DNA of 64,000 nt, taken from Eutypa lata (Eukaryota; Ascomycota; Sordariomycetes; Xylariales; Diatrypaceae). The stretch is taken from NCBI GenBank assembly GCA_022661535.1, contig JAKULF010000005.1, positions 1,550,001 through 1,614,000 on the forward strand, in the 5' to 3' direction. How positions within the stretch are numbered: position 1 is the stretch's first letter; the number at the start of each line of letters is the position of its first letter. The notes beneath the pieces are model-generated. The model was given only the letters and a program-made list of their open reading frames with translations, was not told the DNA's origin and searched no databases. Below, one piece after another: positions 1-10,596 of the stretch. The position numbers and the translations under genes were made by a program.

Positions 1-629
1 AGACCAGTATCTGAGTAGTAGCCAGCAAATTGGGAGCCCCCGACGAGTCTCACCACCAAGACGATCTTCTAGTATGAAGGAACACTCAACGCAGCATCAT
101 AGGGAGGGCAGCGGAGAGGATACCGCATCGATCGACTCGGATTTCCCCCCGACCCACGGCGACTTCTCGGCTGCACCGTCAGCACGAGTTGGCGCCCCAG
201 AGCGGTCACCACCCACCCCGTCACATAAGAAGGCGCCTAGCGGTAATTCTATCACTAACAAGATCTTCGGACCTATCCGACACGCAATTCAAGGCGTTGC
301 TGATGTGGACCCTGAGCGAACCCGTCGCGACACGATTGGGAAGACACGAGAAAGCATCGAGCAGCTGGAGCAGGCTCAAGTTGCGGCGGCACAAGACGTT
401 AAGGATGCTAGTGCTAGTATCTTGAAAGATTTGAAGAGATTCCAGGGCGAGAAAGAAGATGACTTGAAGCGGTACATGGTAAGTTTTCTTAATAACTACA
501 TCCTTAACACTATAAGCTAACACGTACAAAAAGCTTGCGTACGCCAAGAGCCAAATCGAGTGGGCGAGGAAGAACAAGGAGACCTGGGAAGAGGCGAAGG
601 CGGAAATCGAGAAGATTGACGAGACATAG
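1..629 (+). CDS. atg20: Sorting nexin ATG20/SNX42-like, C-terminal part (5' end outside window)
   Basis: PX-BAR sorting nexin of the Snx41/Atg20 family, which binds PI3P on endosomes and pre-autophagosomal membranes and acts in selective autophagy and endosome-to-Golgi recycling. Only the end of the protein is here: the frame is open from base 2. A disordered Ser/Pro-rich linker is followed by the helical C-terminal signature, with NKIFGPIRHAIQGV, DPERTRRDTIGKTRESIEQL and, near the end, LKDLKRFQGEKEDDLKRYM. Exon 1 ends at 478 and exon 2 is 534-629. The 55-nt intron (479-533, GTAAGT...AAG, with a GCTAAC branch site) keeps phase and restores the family ending LAYAKSQIEWARKNKETWEEAKAE before TAG at 627-629. 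Recognition rests on remembered family C-termini; the PX domain lies outside the window. It is convergent with the V-ATPase gene. Confidence 0.85.
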
Positions 630-1195
630 GGCGCTATAGAACATAACATCGCGGTCACTAATTTGACCAAGCACTATAAGTCGCCATAGGCGCGAATCTC
701 AGCTCTGAGTCGATAGGGTAAACCGGCTTAGAGACGTATATTATAGTGCCTGGGGCATGATGCGAACAAAATACTCCATAGTGTTATAGCTCATGCGAAT
801 GGATAAATAAACCATTATGACGAAGCATGGTTGAGTGCCTCAATCTAATGAATCCTTTATTTGATATATCTTTACACCTACGCGAATATACCCTCCCCCA
901 TTACCTCTGTGTTAATTAACATTCAGAACAGACCACGGACTCCTATCCTAGCCCAATGCAGGTAGGTAAGTAGGTACCTATCTTTCCACTTTGCCTCTCC
1001 GAGATTCCCATTTGCTGTTGATAATTATTATGCCCACCGCATAGAAAGAGGGGTTGGGCGCGACAGGAAAATCAGACCTTCCTCCGATTCGCCTCAGCTA
1101 AGCCAACGCACAACCCAGCCCACCAGCCATCGAATCTACCTACACACGTACTCGAGAAAATTATAGGTTAGTACGTATAGTTAGGTACTACCCAT
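630..1195. other. Intergenic region between convergent genes
   Basis: About 570 bp separating the 3' ends of the sorting nexin and the V-ATPase c' gene. I see no open reading frame of note. It presumably holds the 3' UTRs and polyadenylation signals of both genes. Short GTAGGTAGGTA-type runs occur near 960-980. Confidence 0.6.
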
Positions 1196-2557
1196 CTAAT
1201 ATAGGCATTCGGTGACGTTCTGCCTCGACTTGGTCAGCATGAGGATACTGACGATGACCCCGTAGAGGCCCAGGACCTCGGCAAAGATCAGAATCAGCAC
1301 CATGCCGATGTACAGGCGTGGTTGCTGCGTGCTGGCTCGGACTAGTTTGGGTGAAGTAGGTAGGGGTTACGTCAGCCCGTGTGCATTTTAGTTATTGGTA
1401 TTTGACTTTTTCTTTTCCCTCTTTAAATTATCAAGGGGTCCGTCCGTTCGTGATGGTTGGATGGATGGATGGCGTGATAGATAAGTAAGTAGGTAGCCAG
1501 CCCCGTCCCGTCGACTGGCCCCGCCCCCGCCTTCCGTTCACTTCGCTTCGCTTCGCTTTTCCCTCTTGAGCTCGTATTATTATGATTGGGAGGCCGTAAA
1601 CGTACGGTAAGGCGGGCGTGAGGTGGTACATACGTAAGGCAAGGCAAGTGGGCGGGGATACGATCGTGAAATTACGGGACATGGGAACCCAAATGAAAGG
1701 GAAAGAAGGGGGGGGGAAAGAGAAATTTGAAATGAGAGGGAAAGGAAGGAAAGGGAAAGGGAAGCGCCGCCGGGACAACCGGAACGAAACCCACCCTTTC
1801 CCTCCTCCCACTCAACTCAAACTCAAAACCAAAAACTCACTCACCGCCAGCATCCCCCACGATCCCGATAGCGAACCCGGCCGCTAGCCCGCAGAGCCCG
1901 ACGCTGACGCCGGCCCCGAACTGCAGGAACCCCTGGTGCAGCGGCATCTTCTCCACGAGGTCCCCCGAGATGATGACGCTGGACACGAGGCCGTAGATGG
2001 AGAGGATCTGGGCCATGATCGCGCATAGGCTGTTGATTTGGCCCAATCATATCCCCTCTGTCGTTAGTTTATCCCTCTTCTTGAATGGGAAGGGAAGAGG
2101 GGGCGGGGCGGGGGCGAGAATGTACATATGAAAAGGAGAGCGGGTACAACGGAAGGCGGGAGATGGGAGAGTGCATATACCTACGTGTTCTGCATGAGCC
2201 GCTCTGGCCGGATGATCCCCGATGAGAAGATGGCTCCCGCCGACTTGGCCGTCCCGTAGGATGCTCCTATCACGGTGAAGATGATCGCAGCCGCGCAGCC
2301 CATCGCCCCGAAGAAGGACTGTGTTTTTCGGGGGTTTTATTATTAGCCCACTCACTACTTAAGCCAACCAACTAGCTTGATAGCGACTGTAGATCGGTAG
2401 GTTAGGCGACGAGCTGGACTGGACTGAACATACTGCGTATATAGGGCTGGTAGCGCGGGGAGCGTCAGTCTGGTCTGGTCTGGTCTTGCGCTGCTATTCT
2501 GTAGCTATGCATAATATGAGGAGTAGGTAGGATAGCTCACCAGCGCTCTGCGCTCAT
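1196..2557 (-). CDS. vma11: V-type H+-ATPase proteolipid subunit c' (Vma11), five exons with a 13-nt microexon
   Basis: Membrane (V0) proteolipid of the vacuolar proton pump; c' occupies one position in the proton-translocating ring. Exons on the minus strand: 2557-2541, 2446-2434, 2318-2185, 2029-1845 and 1341-1196. All junctions are GT-AG and the five exons sum to 495 nt, or 164 aa, the usual length. The product begins [18 protein letters not shown]. It has four membrane segments, the [17 protein letters not shown] loop characteristic of c' rather than c, and [13 protein letters not shown], in which Glu138 is the proton-binding carboxylate. The microexon (13 nt) supplies PIYA and completes the preceding split Cys codon; without it the first and third exons are out of phase. 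In-frame ATGs further upstream exist, but homologues start at MS-type N-termini, so 2557 was chosen. Intron 4 is unusually long at 503 nt. Confidence 0.9.
2434..2446 (-). other. vma11: 13-nt microexon of vma11
   Basis: The minus-strand sequence is flanked by an AG acceptor at 2448-2447 and a GTATGT donor beginning at 2433. It reads CCCTATATACGCA and joins the TG left by exon 1 to the TCC starting exon 3, giving Cys-Pro-Ile-Tyr-Ala-Ser, which matches the CPVYAPFFG start of fungal c' subunits. The assignment rests on phase, splice signals and family resemblance together. Confidence 0.82.
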
Positions 2558-2612
2558 CAAGAGCGTCATGTCGTCGACCGTCATTCCGGAGAGAGGCACC
2601 TGACTAGGCATT

Positions 2613-2614
<2 letters not shown>

Positions 2615-2651
<37 letters not shown>
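2615..2651. repeat. (TG)n microsatellite
   Basis: About 18 uninterrupted TG units lie roughly 60 bp upstream of the vma11 start codon, in its 5' UTR or promoter. Such tracts are length-polymorphic. Confidence 0.95.
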
Positions 2652-2653
<2 letters not shown>

Positions 2654-2894
2654 AAAGATATTGGGAATCCGACAAGTTCTGGTTGCTACTAGCTAGACGT
2701 TATGCACATATAACAACAGTCATGTATATATAAAAGCTAACTTAACAGCTCTTGCAACTGACTGGTGTCTACGGAAAGGATTGCTACTACGATATACAAA
2801 ATTCGGTAACAGACAATCAAGAATATGAAGCCCTTCGATCGCATTAGGCTCCAAGAAACATCATGACCTCATGGCAACCCTCGATGGTATCTAT

Positions 2895-3221
2895 CTATCT
2901 ACATACATATCTGCTGCATCTTACCGGTGCGGGTGAGCTGGCATTCCTTCCTTCAAGCTGATGATGATGGCGTTCAGGCAGAAGAATACCGGTGATGCTG
3001 ATTGGTTCCTCGTCGCTGTGTGATAATGCGGCCTCATCCAAATCTTCTAGCTGCAGGCAGCAGAGTAGGCCTTATGTAAGTAGGAATGCAAGAGCGAGCG
3101 ATCCGGTTGCTGCGATGATGGTATTCCGTATGTGAAGCGATGTCGGAAAAGGGGTGAGAGACTCGGTGTTGTTTGCCTCAAGTTTGCTCGTCCATCTAAG
3201 CTGCCTTCCATGCGATATCAT
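2895..3221 (-). pseudogene. Possible membrane-protein ORF interrupted by one in-frame TAA
   Basis: On the minus strand an ATG at 3221 opens a frame encoding MISHGRQLRWTSKLEANN, then a hydrophobic run (TIIAATGSLALAFLLT). A TAA at 3074-3072 interrupts it. The same frame then stays open for 58 more codons (GLLCCLQLEDLDEAALSHSD...ERHHHQLEGRNASSPAP) to TAG at 2897-2895. The hydrophobic stretch resumes immediately after the stop, so the two halves look like one decayed protein. A GTAAGA donor follows the SSPAP segment, so the second half could instead be an exon. I do not recognise the family. Confidence is low because the region is short and has no homologue I can name. Confidence 0.25.
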
Positions 3222-3706
3222 TCATTTAGTGGGAATACAAACACACTAAAAGTCCTTGCCTAATTCCCAGCAGCGTCAGTCTACGGATTCACTTCCCACT
3301 CTATCTTATTGAAATCCAGTAATGCATATGTAGAATTCGGTGGGTATATTATAATTGATAGCGATGTATTAGCGAATTGTGAGGTTTTGTTAAGCGCCAA
3401 AAAGGGGGTGATTCTTTTCTTCTTCTTTCTGTTGGCGATGACTATACTTGACCATAGATTTAACAACTTCTCAGAGGTTTAGTTCGAGCTATCGCGGAAA
3501 TGTTAGTTGTTTACCACCCTCTCGACAGGTAGAAGACAAGTAGTTATCACTTCTCATTTTCTCAATGCTTAATCTATTCACCTTCGGTCAATTTGACTAC
3601 AAAAGTTTGAATGAACAATTCGTTATATCTATTGTCTAAAATAGCAACTAGTAGCATCATAACTAGTGGAATCCTTCAAGATTTCCTTTAAATATAACTT
3701 CGCCCA

Positions 3707-3930
3707 TTAGGATCCCGATGGGCGCCCACTCTCCCGGTGTCCCCAGAAGATGGGTTGGCAGGTGGTGCTCGCCAAGCTTACGTTGCATTCAGGGGTCGTG
3801 GCGATGATCTGGGGCAAGCCCATAGGAGTGGATTCCAGCTGAAAAGCCACGGGAATTTCTTCAATCGCCGGGCCGTCGACCGGATGGCTCTTTGATCTTC
3901 TTGACTTCGAAACAAACGCAAAGAGACAAC
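3707..3930 (-). CDS. Coding-like C-terminal exon of unknown protein, no complete gene model
   Basis: A minus-strand frame ends at TAA 3709-3707 and reads upstream as a coding-like stretch: SKSRRSKSHPVDGPAIEEIP, then VAFQLESTPMGLPQIIATTP, then ECNVSLASTTCQPIFWGHRE. It lacks an obvious start: the frame closes upstream at about 3950-3970, where an intron boundary is possible but could not be phased with a convincing preceding exon. It may be the remains of a gene or a terminal exon whose partners lie within 3.9-4.3 kb. No family is recognised. Confidence 0.22.
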
Positions 3931-5563
3931 GAGTCTCGTGATGAGTATTGTTATTATTATATCAATAATACCTGCTTCATACTTAACACGTATGGCTAGA
4001 TATCCGGCTAGTGAGGGCGCCAGTCCTGTGCTACGTATGTACAGCAAACATGCGGGCAATTTGTGTCGTGCGTAAGTAACTATGAGGCTCTGTGGGTTCA
4101 CGGGCTTTCTATTTTCAGAGCATGGGAATCTTCTAAATGTTACCGAAAGTGTTGTCTGCTCTGTTCCATTTACGTACGACGCATTAGGTAGACCAGAAAA
4201 CGGCCGGGCGTATCGTGAAGCAAACAACAAGGCTATGTAGTTATGCATGCAACGAAAAGTGTTAGAGACCAGAGGTGATAAACACCAACAGCATATGGAC
4301 AGACATGACTGCATTGCCGCTTTCTATTTTAGTCGTTTGGTGTCTGTTTCATCTTCGGCCTGCTGGGCTCGGGATATTGTGATGTACCATTGCGTGCGGG
4401 TTATGGAGCTGGTCAGGCTTGGCTTGGCTGGACTGGCAGGCTGGATCTGCATACTCAAAGCGATGTCCACAGTTCCCTTTCGGCTATGCTAGCATCCATC
4501 CACCCACATCCCACTTCACGACACGGGTATGAACCCCCACCGGTTTTAGATGCTCTGGTCCTGGGTCCTGGGCCTACGCAAGCGCGTCTGAATGGATTTA
4601 CTAGTAGTTACCCGTGGCTGTGGCAGCAGTTCCAACTTGTCATGTCATCGCCGTGGTAAGTTCTTAATAAGTCTTTGGCGTATTTCACATTATATCTACT
4701 CTAATGCTGGAATCGGGGACGTTAGCTTTACCCCGGTTTAAATAAGTTAGTTATACACACGTTTCTGGCCGCGCGTCACATTGGGGCCATGCACCACATC
4801 GCCCTTTTTTCTCACTCACTGCAGACTACCTAAACCCACCTAACTCGATATAGATTGACATTCATCGACGAATCCCAAACCTTTATGATCCTCGCCTCCC
4901 GAACGATCATTGCCAGTTGGGAAAGCCCTCGATACTCCCAAGAGGCTTGGCCAACTTAGATTGTTGTAGGCTATACATATAACCCGATACGGAATGGACT
5001 CGGCAATGATTTTCCACCCGGTGCTGATCTCCTCGTAAAACCACCCTGTTGCTGCGCATCGCTCTTTTGTTGTATGCAACAATTCATCTACTGTACATAG
5101 TAGTAGCAGTAGTCGCATTCTTGTCTGTTTTGGTTTTTATTTTATTCGTTCATTTTACATCGTCAGCATTGTCCGCGGTCTTTTCTTTTTTCTTCTTTTT
5201 TTTCTTTTTGCCGTCCACTACAACCGACTATCGCGAAGCTATTACCAACTAAATAAGTCTCCGTGTGCAAGCAGCATCAGCCCGTGACGAATCTTACCCA
5301 CTAAGCCGATCACTTACGCCAGCTGTCTTACGATAGCGGGAGCGCCGCGTAGCCGGCTTCCTGACCCTACGCATTCTTTAATAGAGCTCGGGTCTCTTTT
5401 TAAGCGGTTCAAAACTCTATATGGCCTGGCTGTCATAAATTCATAGAATTTGCATTTGTTCAACGTGGTTGTGGAGTGCACAATATAAGCTTTAGAGTTT
5501 GGCGGCTTCCATAGCTTGGCATATCGAAAACCCCCTTTTTAAAAAAGGAAAGAAGAAAAAAAG
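3931..5563. other. Gene-poor stretch upstream of the aspartyl protease
   Basis: No convincing gene. Open frames on both strands around 4.0-4.65 kb and 4.8-5.25 kb lack coding-like composition, conserved motifs and usable splice partners. The last 150 bp before 5564 presumably carries the protease promoter and 5' UTR, ending in an A-rich leader immediately before the ATG. Confidence 0.5.
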
Positions 5564-7079
5564 ATGAGATCAACAACATCACTACTCGTCCTCGCGGCGG
5601 GTATGCTGTCAGCACCCGCCAATGCGCTAAACCTTCGAAAAAGCAATGGGCAACCTAAAGTTGTCAGCCTGTCTACAGAAAGAAAGCCAGTCACAGACCC
5701 GGTACGACGGGACCGGTTACGTAGGAGGGATACTGTCACCGCGGAATTGGACAATGAAGTTAGCACTATCACTGGTCGGCTAGACCAGGAGCCTTCCTTT
5801 TTACCTTTGGCTAACCTCACCGTAGGAAACTCTATATTTTGTGAATGGCACATTAGGCACGCCTGGGCAAACGGTCCTAATGCACCTAGATACCGGTAGT
5901 AGCGATCTCTGGGTTAACAGCCCGGACTCGACTTTGTGCGCCCAGAGAAGCGACCCCTGCTCGACTGCGGGAACATATTCCGCGAACTCGTCTTCCACGT
6001 ATTCTTATGTCGGGAGCTATTTCAACATCTCCTACGTAGATGGATCCGGAGCGGCTGGAGATTATGTAACAGATACGTTCACTATTGGGGGGACGACCCT
6101 GGAGGACTTCCAATTCGGCGTCGGTTACTCGAGTACATCCGAGCAAGGCATATTAGGCATCGGCTACCCGATAAACGAGGTACAAGTCGGCAGAGCGAAC
6201 CTGGACCCTTACGAGAACCTCCCAGCCAAGATGGTCTCGGCGGGAGAGATACAATCCCAGGCTTATAGCTTATGGCTGAACGACTTAGATGCGAACAAGG
6301 GTAGCATATTGTTCGGAGGAGTGGACACGGATCAATATACGGGCTCGCTCCAGACGCTCCCGATCCAGGCAAACAACGGCGTCTTCTCCGAGTTCAAAAT
6401 TACGTTAACGGGCGTCACCCTGGGAGACACGGTGGTAGCGGAGGATAAAGCCCTCGCTGTGCTACTGGACTCGGGCTCATCGCTCACCTACCTGCCCGAC
6501 ACGTGGGTTGACACGATTTACGAGCAAGTCGGGGCGCAGTACGAGGCGAGCGAAGGCGCGGCCTACGTCGCGTGCGATCTCGAGAACGACTCCAGCACGC
6601 TCGACTTCACCTTCTCGGAGCCGACCATCTCGGTCGAGATGAACGAGCTCGTCATCGACCTCATGTCCGCCAACGGCCAGCGCGCCACCTTCTCCAACGG
6701 CGTCGAGGCCTGCCTGTTCGGCATCGCGCCCGCCGGCGCCGGGACCGCCGTCCTCGGCGACACGTTCCTGCGCTCCGCCTACGTCGTCTACGACCTCGAC
6801 AACAACGAGATCTCGCTCGCCCAGACCAACTTCAACGCCACCACCACCAACGTCAAGGAGATCACGGGCCCCGGCGAGGTCCCCGACGCCACGGCCGTCG
6901 CGAACCCCGTCGACGCGACCGCCGGCGTCGTGCAGAGCAGCGGCACCGCCTCGACTGGTGCTGGGATCTCGGGACTAGGGGGCAGCAGCGATGAGAGCGC
7001 CGCGAGTGTCGTGAGCTCGGTCTCTGCGTTTGTTGCTAGTCTTGCCTTTGGTATGTGGTATTTCATATCGATGGCTTGA
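5564..7079 (+). CDS. GPI-anchored aspartic endopeptidase (yapsin/OpsB-like)
   Basis: Pepsin-family (A1) aspartyl protease of the fungal cell surface, predicted to be secreted, pro-peptide processed and GPI-anchored. Exon 1 is 5564-5758 and exon 2 is 5826-7079; total 482 aa. The intron (5759-5825) starts GTTAGC, ends CGTAG and has a GGCTAAC branch site; joining gives LDNE-ETLYFVNGTLGTPGQTV in frame. Residues 1-21 are a signal peptide. A basic pro-region (RRDRLRRRD) offers Kex2-type sites. The first catalytic motif is DTGSSDLW (Asp87) and the second is LLDSGSSLTYLP (Asp280). The C-terminus has a Gly/Ser-rich linker and a terminal hydrophobic segment (SAFVASLAFGMWYFISMA) typical of GPI signals. 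It may act in cell-wall remodelling or nutrient proteolysis; the specific substrate is not inferable. Confidence 0.9.
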
Positions 7080-8481
7080 TTGTGAGCGGAGGCGAAACGA
7101 CGAGGAGTGGGCTATTCTTTGCATCAAATGGCGGCGACAGACTATTCTTTTTTAAAAGGCGAAAACTTCCAATGGGTTACGACTTGGCATATTTCATCAG
7201 CATCGCGAGGCGTTTCCGGGGATTTTAGATCCGTGGCTCCGAGAGCCAGGTGGGCGGGGTTTTTTTGTTTTATATTCGCGGTTTAAGCGAGCTGCATAGA
7301 TACCGAGTCGGGTTTAGGGTTAAAATCTAAGGGGGGCGGGATATACCTCAATGTTGGAAAGATACCTTTATAAGAAGAATGGATCTCTGGATCACAGTTT
7401 AGCTACAAGCTCTTATGAGCAAATATATCAGATTTTGATCATAAGCTTGGTGTGCAGTGCAAGGCAGTGCGTGACGTTCTGTTTATTGTGTCTAGAGCAA
7501 ACGGACTCGACTATGATAACCATCCTTCTTATCTAGCTGGTACGTCTGCTATCCGTCTGTCACCCCTTGCACACGTGAAGTTGCTAACTACAACTTTGAC
7601 TACCGACATAATGTTACATAGGTAACATGTCGAAATTTAACCATCGCCATAATGTATATTGATCGATGTACAGAACATTTCTCTTCAGTCGAGGAAAAAA
7701 ATAAGATTTTACAGATTTCATTCGGTTTCATCTACCGACGCCTTAACATGACTTGATTTACATGTAGTCGATGATATATAGTCAGTCCTGCAGTTCCTAG
7801 TGCATCGTCAGTGACTCCCATTTCATCATCCCCACCTCCCAGTTTCACCAAACCATCGCTATTTTGTTTCAACAAGTGGTAGGTTTCAGGTGTTTCTAGT
7901 GTGAAATCTACCGAGACGTGTGGCATACCAACTAGTCTCTAATTGAGTTGAGTTAGATGCCCTTGTGGTGGTTGGAGAATATGCTTTGGTGTAGCGCCTG
8001 TTAACTATATTTGACAGAATCTGGCGAGGCAACCTGTCACTAAGCTATCAAGATTATAGTTTAGGCATTTGATAAAATGTCACAACCACTCTATTACCAA
8101 TCGAAACTTACATACATGGTGTTTACTCCCAACGTCGCAGCTGACACACCCACCCAGCTACGTTGATACGAGCTCTTCACATGAAGCTACAGGCTCTTGC
8201 CCTTCCCCAATCTTCAACGTTCAAGCCAACCTTCGTTTCATTCAAAGAAGTTGTAGTAACCCCGCGCAGCAAGCTAGATAGTCGTAGACATTTCTTGTAA
8301 CGGGCCATACGATAGAAGATGAGGGTTGGCCTAGGTGGGCTACGCACCTTGAGAGCTTTTTGCAACCGATGGGTGCAGACCTTATTTTCGTTGCCTTTCT
8401 TCGTGGGGAGAAAATCTCACTTGTAAAGAAACTCTGAAGTTATTCGCTGCAATCCACCCACCAGCCAGTAAGAAGTTCACA
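7080..8481. other. Intergenic region; one weak minus-strand small ORF
   Basis: About 1.4 kb between two plus-strand genes. It includes a possible 64-codon minus-strand frame (7926-7732) with a somewhat coding-like acidic middle (GGGDDEMGVTDDALGTAG) but no recognised motif, so it is not called as a gene. The 8.0-8.48 kb part probably holds the acyltransferase promoter. Confidence 0.5.
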
Positions 8482-10596
8482 ATGCGCTGGTCCTCTCCAT
8501 CTGCAGAGAGGGGGACAGTTACGGGGGAGGAATCACTTTCTCTGATGGAAGGAGGTGTTGAACTAGAAGCTCACCGCGGATCAAGCTCGTTCGAGGAGGT
8601 AGAATATGAAAAGGATACGATAACATACCGACCAAGGAGATGGACTGAATCCTTCAGTGAGTGGTGGACTCAGCTGATCAAAGCTGTTATTTCTCATGGT
8701 GCCATACCACGTCCACACCCAGAATTGATCTTCTGGAGCACGATAGCCTTCATCCAAGCTGTGCTGGTCTTCTTGCTCCCCTCTTTCCTAGTGAGGGCCC
8801 AGCAACAGCGGCAGCACGCAAGCGGCGGAAGCGGGCAGACGAGAGAGAAGCCACCAAACCCAACAGCGTACTTCGACGGTCTACGCGGCGTCGCCGCCCT
8901 CGTTGTCTACGTCTTCCACTTCGGGTACTCGTGGTTCCCGTCACTGCGGGACGGGTACGGGGCGCCCGGCAGCAAGGACATGTTCTGGCAGCTGCCGATC
9001 GTCCGGGTGCTGCACTCGGGCCGCAGCAGCGTGACCATCTTCTTCGTGCTATCGGGGTACGTCGTGACGGCCAAGACGATGTCCCTGCTGTACCAGCAGC
9101 AGCAGCCAAAGCCAGACCAGGTCCTGCACTCCCTCTCGGGCGCCCTGTTCCGCCGCCCCTTCCGCCTGTACCTCCCCATAATCGCCTCGACGCTCGCCAT
9201 CCTCGCGCTGGTCCGCCTCGACGTCTTCCCGCCGAACAACAGCTACGGGGCGCCGCCGCGGGCGCAGAGCTGCGCCGAGCAGCTGTACCACTGGTACGGC
9301 CAGACCGTGCACATGATCAACCCGTTCCGCGCCATCACGGGCCGCGTCGGCCTCTACAGCCCCCCCTACGACGGCCACCTCTGGACCATCCCCGTCGAGT
9401 TCAAGGGCTCGCTGACCGTCTTCGCGCTCATCCTCGCCTTCGCGCGCGCCCGGTGCTGGCTCCGCCTCGCGGGCGTTGCTGCGGCTGGTGCTTGGCTCGT
9501 TCAGCTCGGCGATAGCGATATTGCCTTGTTCTGCGCCGGGCTGATCTTGGTTGAGGTTGCGCTCATATTTCCGCCGGATTCGTCACCAGCCGCGGCGGCA
9601 GCGTCATCATCATCATCATCATCATTATCATCATCAGAGAACACATCAGAGAACACCTTGGATCTTCCGTCGCCTGCGTCGCCCCAACAGAGCAGGAAAA
9701 GGGGCGGATCATCTCGAGCTACAGTTTTGAGGCACATGTGGACTCTCGCCCTGTTCACCCTAGCCCTACACCTCCTGAGTTATCCGGAGACCAAAGGCCT
9801 CGGAACCCCCGGGTACCGCACCATCTCCCACCACGTGCCTGAATTCTACGCCCCCCACGAGGAGCGCATCCAGCAATTCTACATTTCGATCGGTGCCGTT
9901 CTCTTCGTTGTTGGTCTTATGTACTCGCCGCCGGTCAGTAGCGTGCCTCGGGTGAATAGTATTACTACGGCTGCCTCTGCTATCGGGAGTTTAAGAACTA
10001 TATTTTGCTTCTGTTCATCGTCACCATCCTCGTCATCACCAATACCACCGATTACGACGACTATGACGACAGAGGGGGACAACAGTAACAACCATAATAA
10101 TAACAATACGGAAGACACGACCCCCTCAAAGCAACAACATCCCAAAGAACCCCTCCTCCAGCGCCCCTTCACAACAGCCCTAGCCCAATATCTCGGCCGC
10201 ATCTCCTACGCGCTGTATCTAGCGCACGGCACGGTAAACGCCATCATAAGTGAGCGGTGGCTGCGCCCCGCCTACGAAGCCTGGGCGCGCGACCAAAACT
10301 CTGCCGAAGCACTCCTCGTCGCCTACGTCGGGGCGAACGGTCCGGGAGTCACTAACGGCACCGTCGTCAATATGGAAATGGTCATGGTGGACCTGGACCT
10401 GGCCACCGAGGTAGCCTACGACGACGTGCTCGTGAAGGCTCGCCTCCGCTACGGCGTCCAGTTCGCGTGCGCCGCGCTCATTAACACCGTCGTGCTATTT
10501 TGGACTAGCGATGTCTTTTGGAGGCTCGTTGATGCGAGGGCCGTTAGGGCTACGAGGAGGTTGTGGGGTTGGGCTTCGAAGACGGGGTCGAATTAG
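8482..10596 (+). CDS. Membrane acyltransferase 3 family protein
   Basis: A 704-aa intronless integral-membrane O-acyltransferase (AT3/OafA type), which would transfer acetyl or other acyl groups to a carbohydrate or secondary-metabolite acceptor at a membrane. The signature lies near residues 131-147: YFDGLRGVAALVVYVFHFGY contains the family R-x10-H motif, with the Arg of LRG and His of FHF exactly ten residues apart. Further family blocks are VTIFFVLSGYVVTAK, HLWTIPVEFKGSL and, near the C-terminus, LGRISYALYLAHG, with about ten hydrophobic segments in total. Two low-complexity insertions sit in loops: an Ala/Ser run near residues 370-395, encoded by TCA repeats, and a Ser/Thr/Asn-rich stretch near 510-550. 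The start is the first ATG of the frame, after an unremarkable leader. The substrate is unknown, and no cluster partner is adjacent. Confidence 0.9.
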   Translation: MRWSSPSAERGTVTGEESLSLMEGGVELEAHRGSSSFEEVEYEKDTITYRPRRWTESFSEWWTQLIKAVISHGAIPRPHPELIFWSTIAFIQAVLVFLLPSFLVRAQQQRQHASGGSGQTREKPPNPTAYFDGLRGVAALVVYVFHFGYSWFPSLRDGYGAPGSKDMFWQLPIVRVLHSGRSSVTIFFVLSGYVVTAKTMSLLYQQQQPKPDQVLHSLSGALFRRPFRLYLPIIASTLAILALVRLDVFPPNNSYGAPPRAQSCAEQLYHWYGQTVHMINPFRAITGRVGLYSPPYDGHLWTIPVEFKGSLTVFALILAFARARCWLRLAGVAAAGAWLVQLGDSDIALFCAGLILVEVALIFPPDSSPAAAAASSSSSSSLSSSENTSENTLDLPSPASPQQSRKRGGSSRATVLRHMWTLALFTLALHLLSYPETKGLGTPGYRTISHHVPEFYAPHEERIQQFYISIGAVLFVVGLMYSPPVSSVPRVNSITTAASAIGSLRTIFCFCSSSPSSSSPIPPITTTMTTEGDNSNNHNNNNTEDTTPSKQQHPKEPLLQRPFTTALAQYLGRISYALYLAHGTVNAIISERWLRPAYEAWARDQNSAEALLVAYVGANGPGVTNGTVVNMEMVMVDLDLATEVAYDDVLVKARLRYGVQFACAALINTVVLFWTSDVFWRLVDARAVRATRRLWGWASKTGSN

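Noticed and set aside
5822..5856. 35-nt intron GTAGG...ATTAG in the aspartyl protease
   Set aside because: Too short and breaks frame; the 67-nt intron 5759-5825 is in phase and has a CTAAC branch site.
8482..10596. Long overlapping frames on both strands inside the acyltransferase
   Set aside because: They are shadows of a GC-rich coding region: Arg/Pro/Ala-rich translations without motifs, while the called frame carries the R-x10-H signature.
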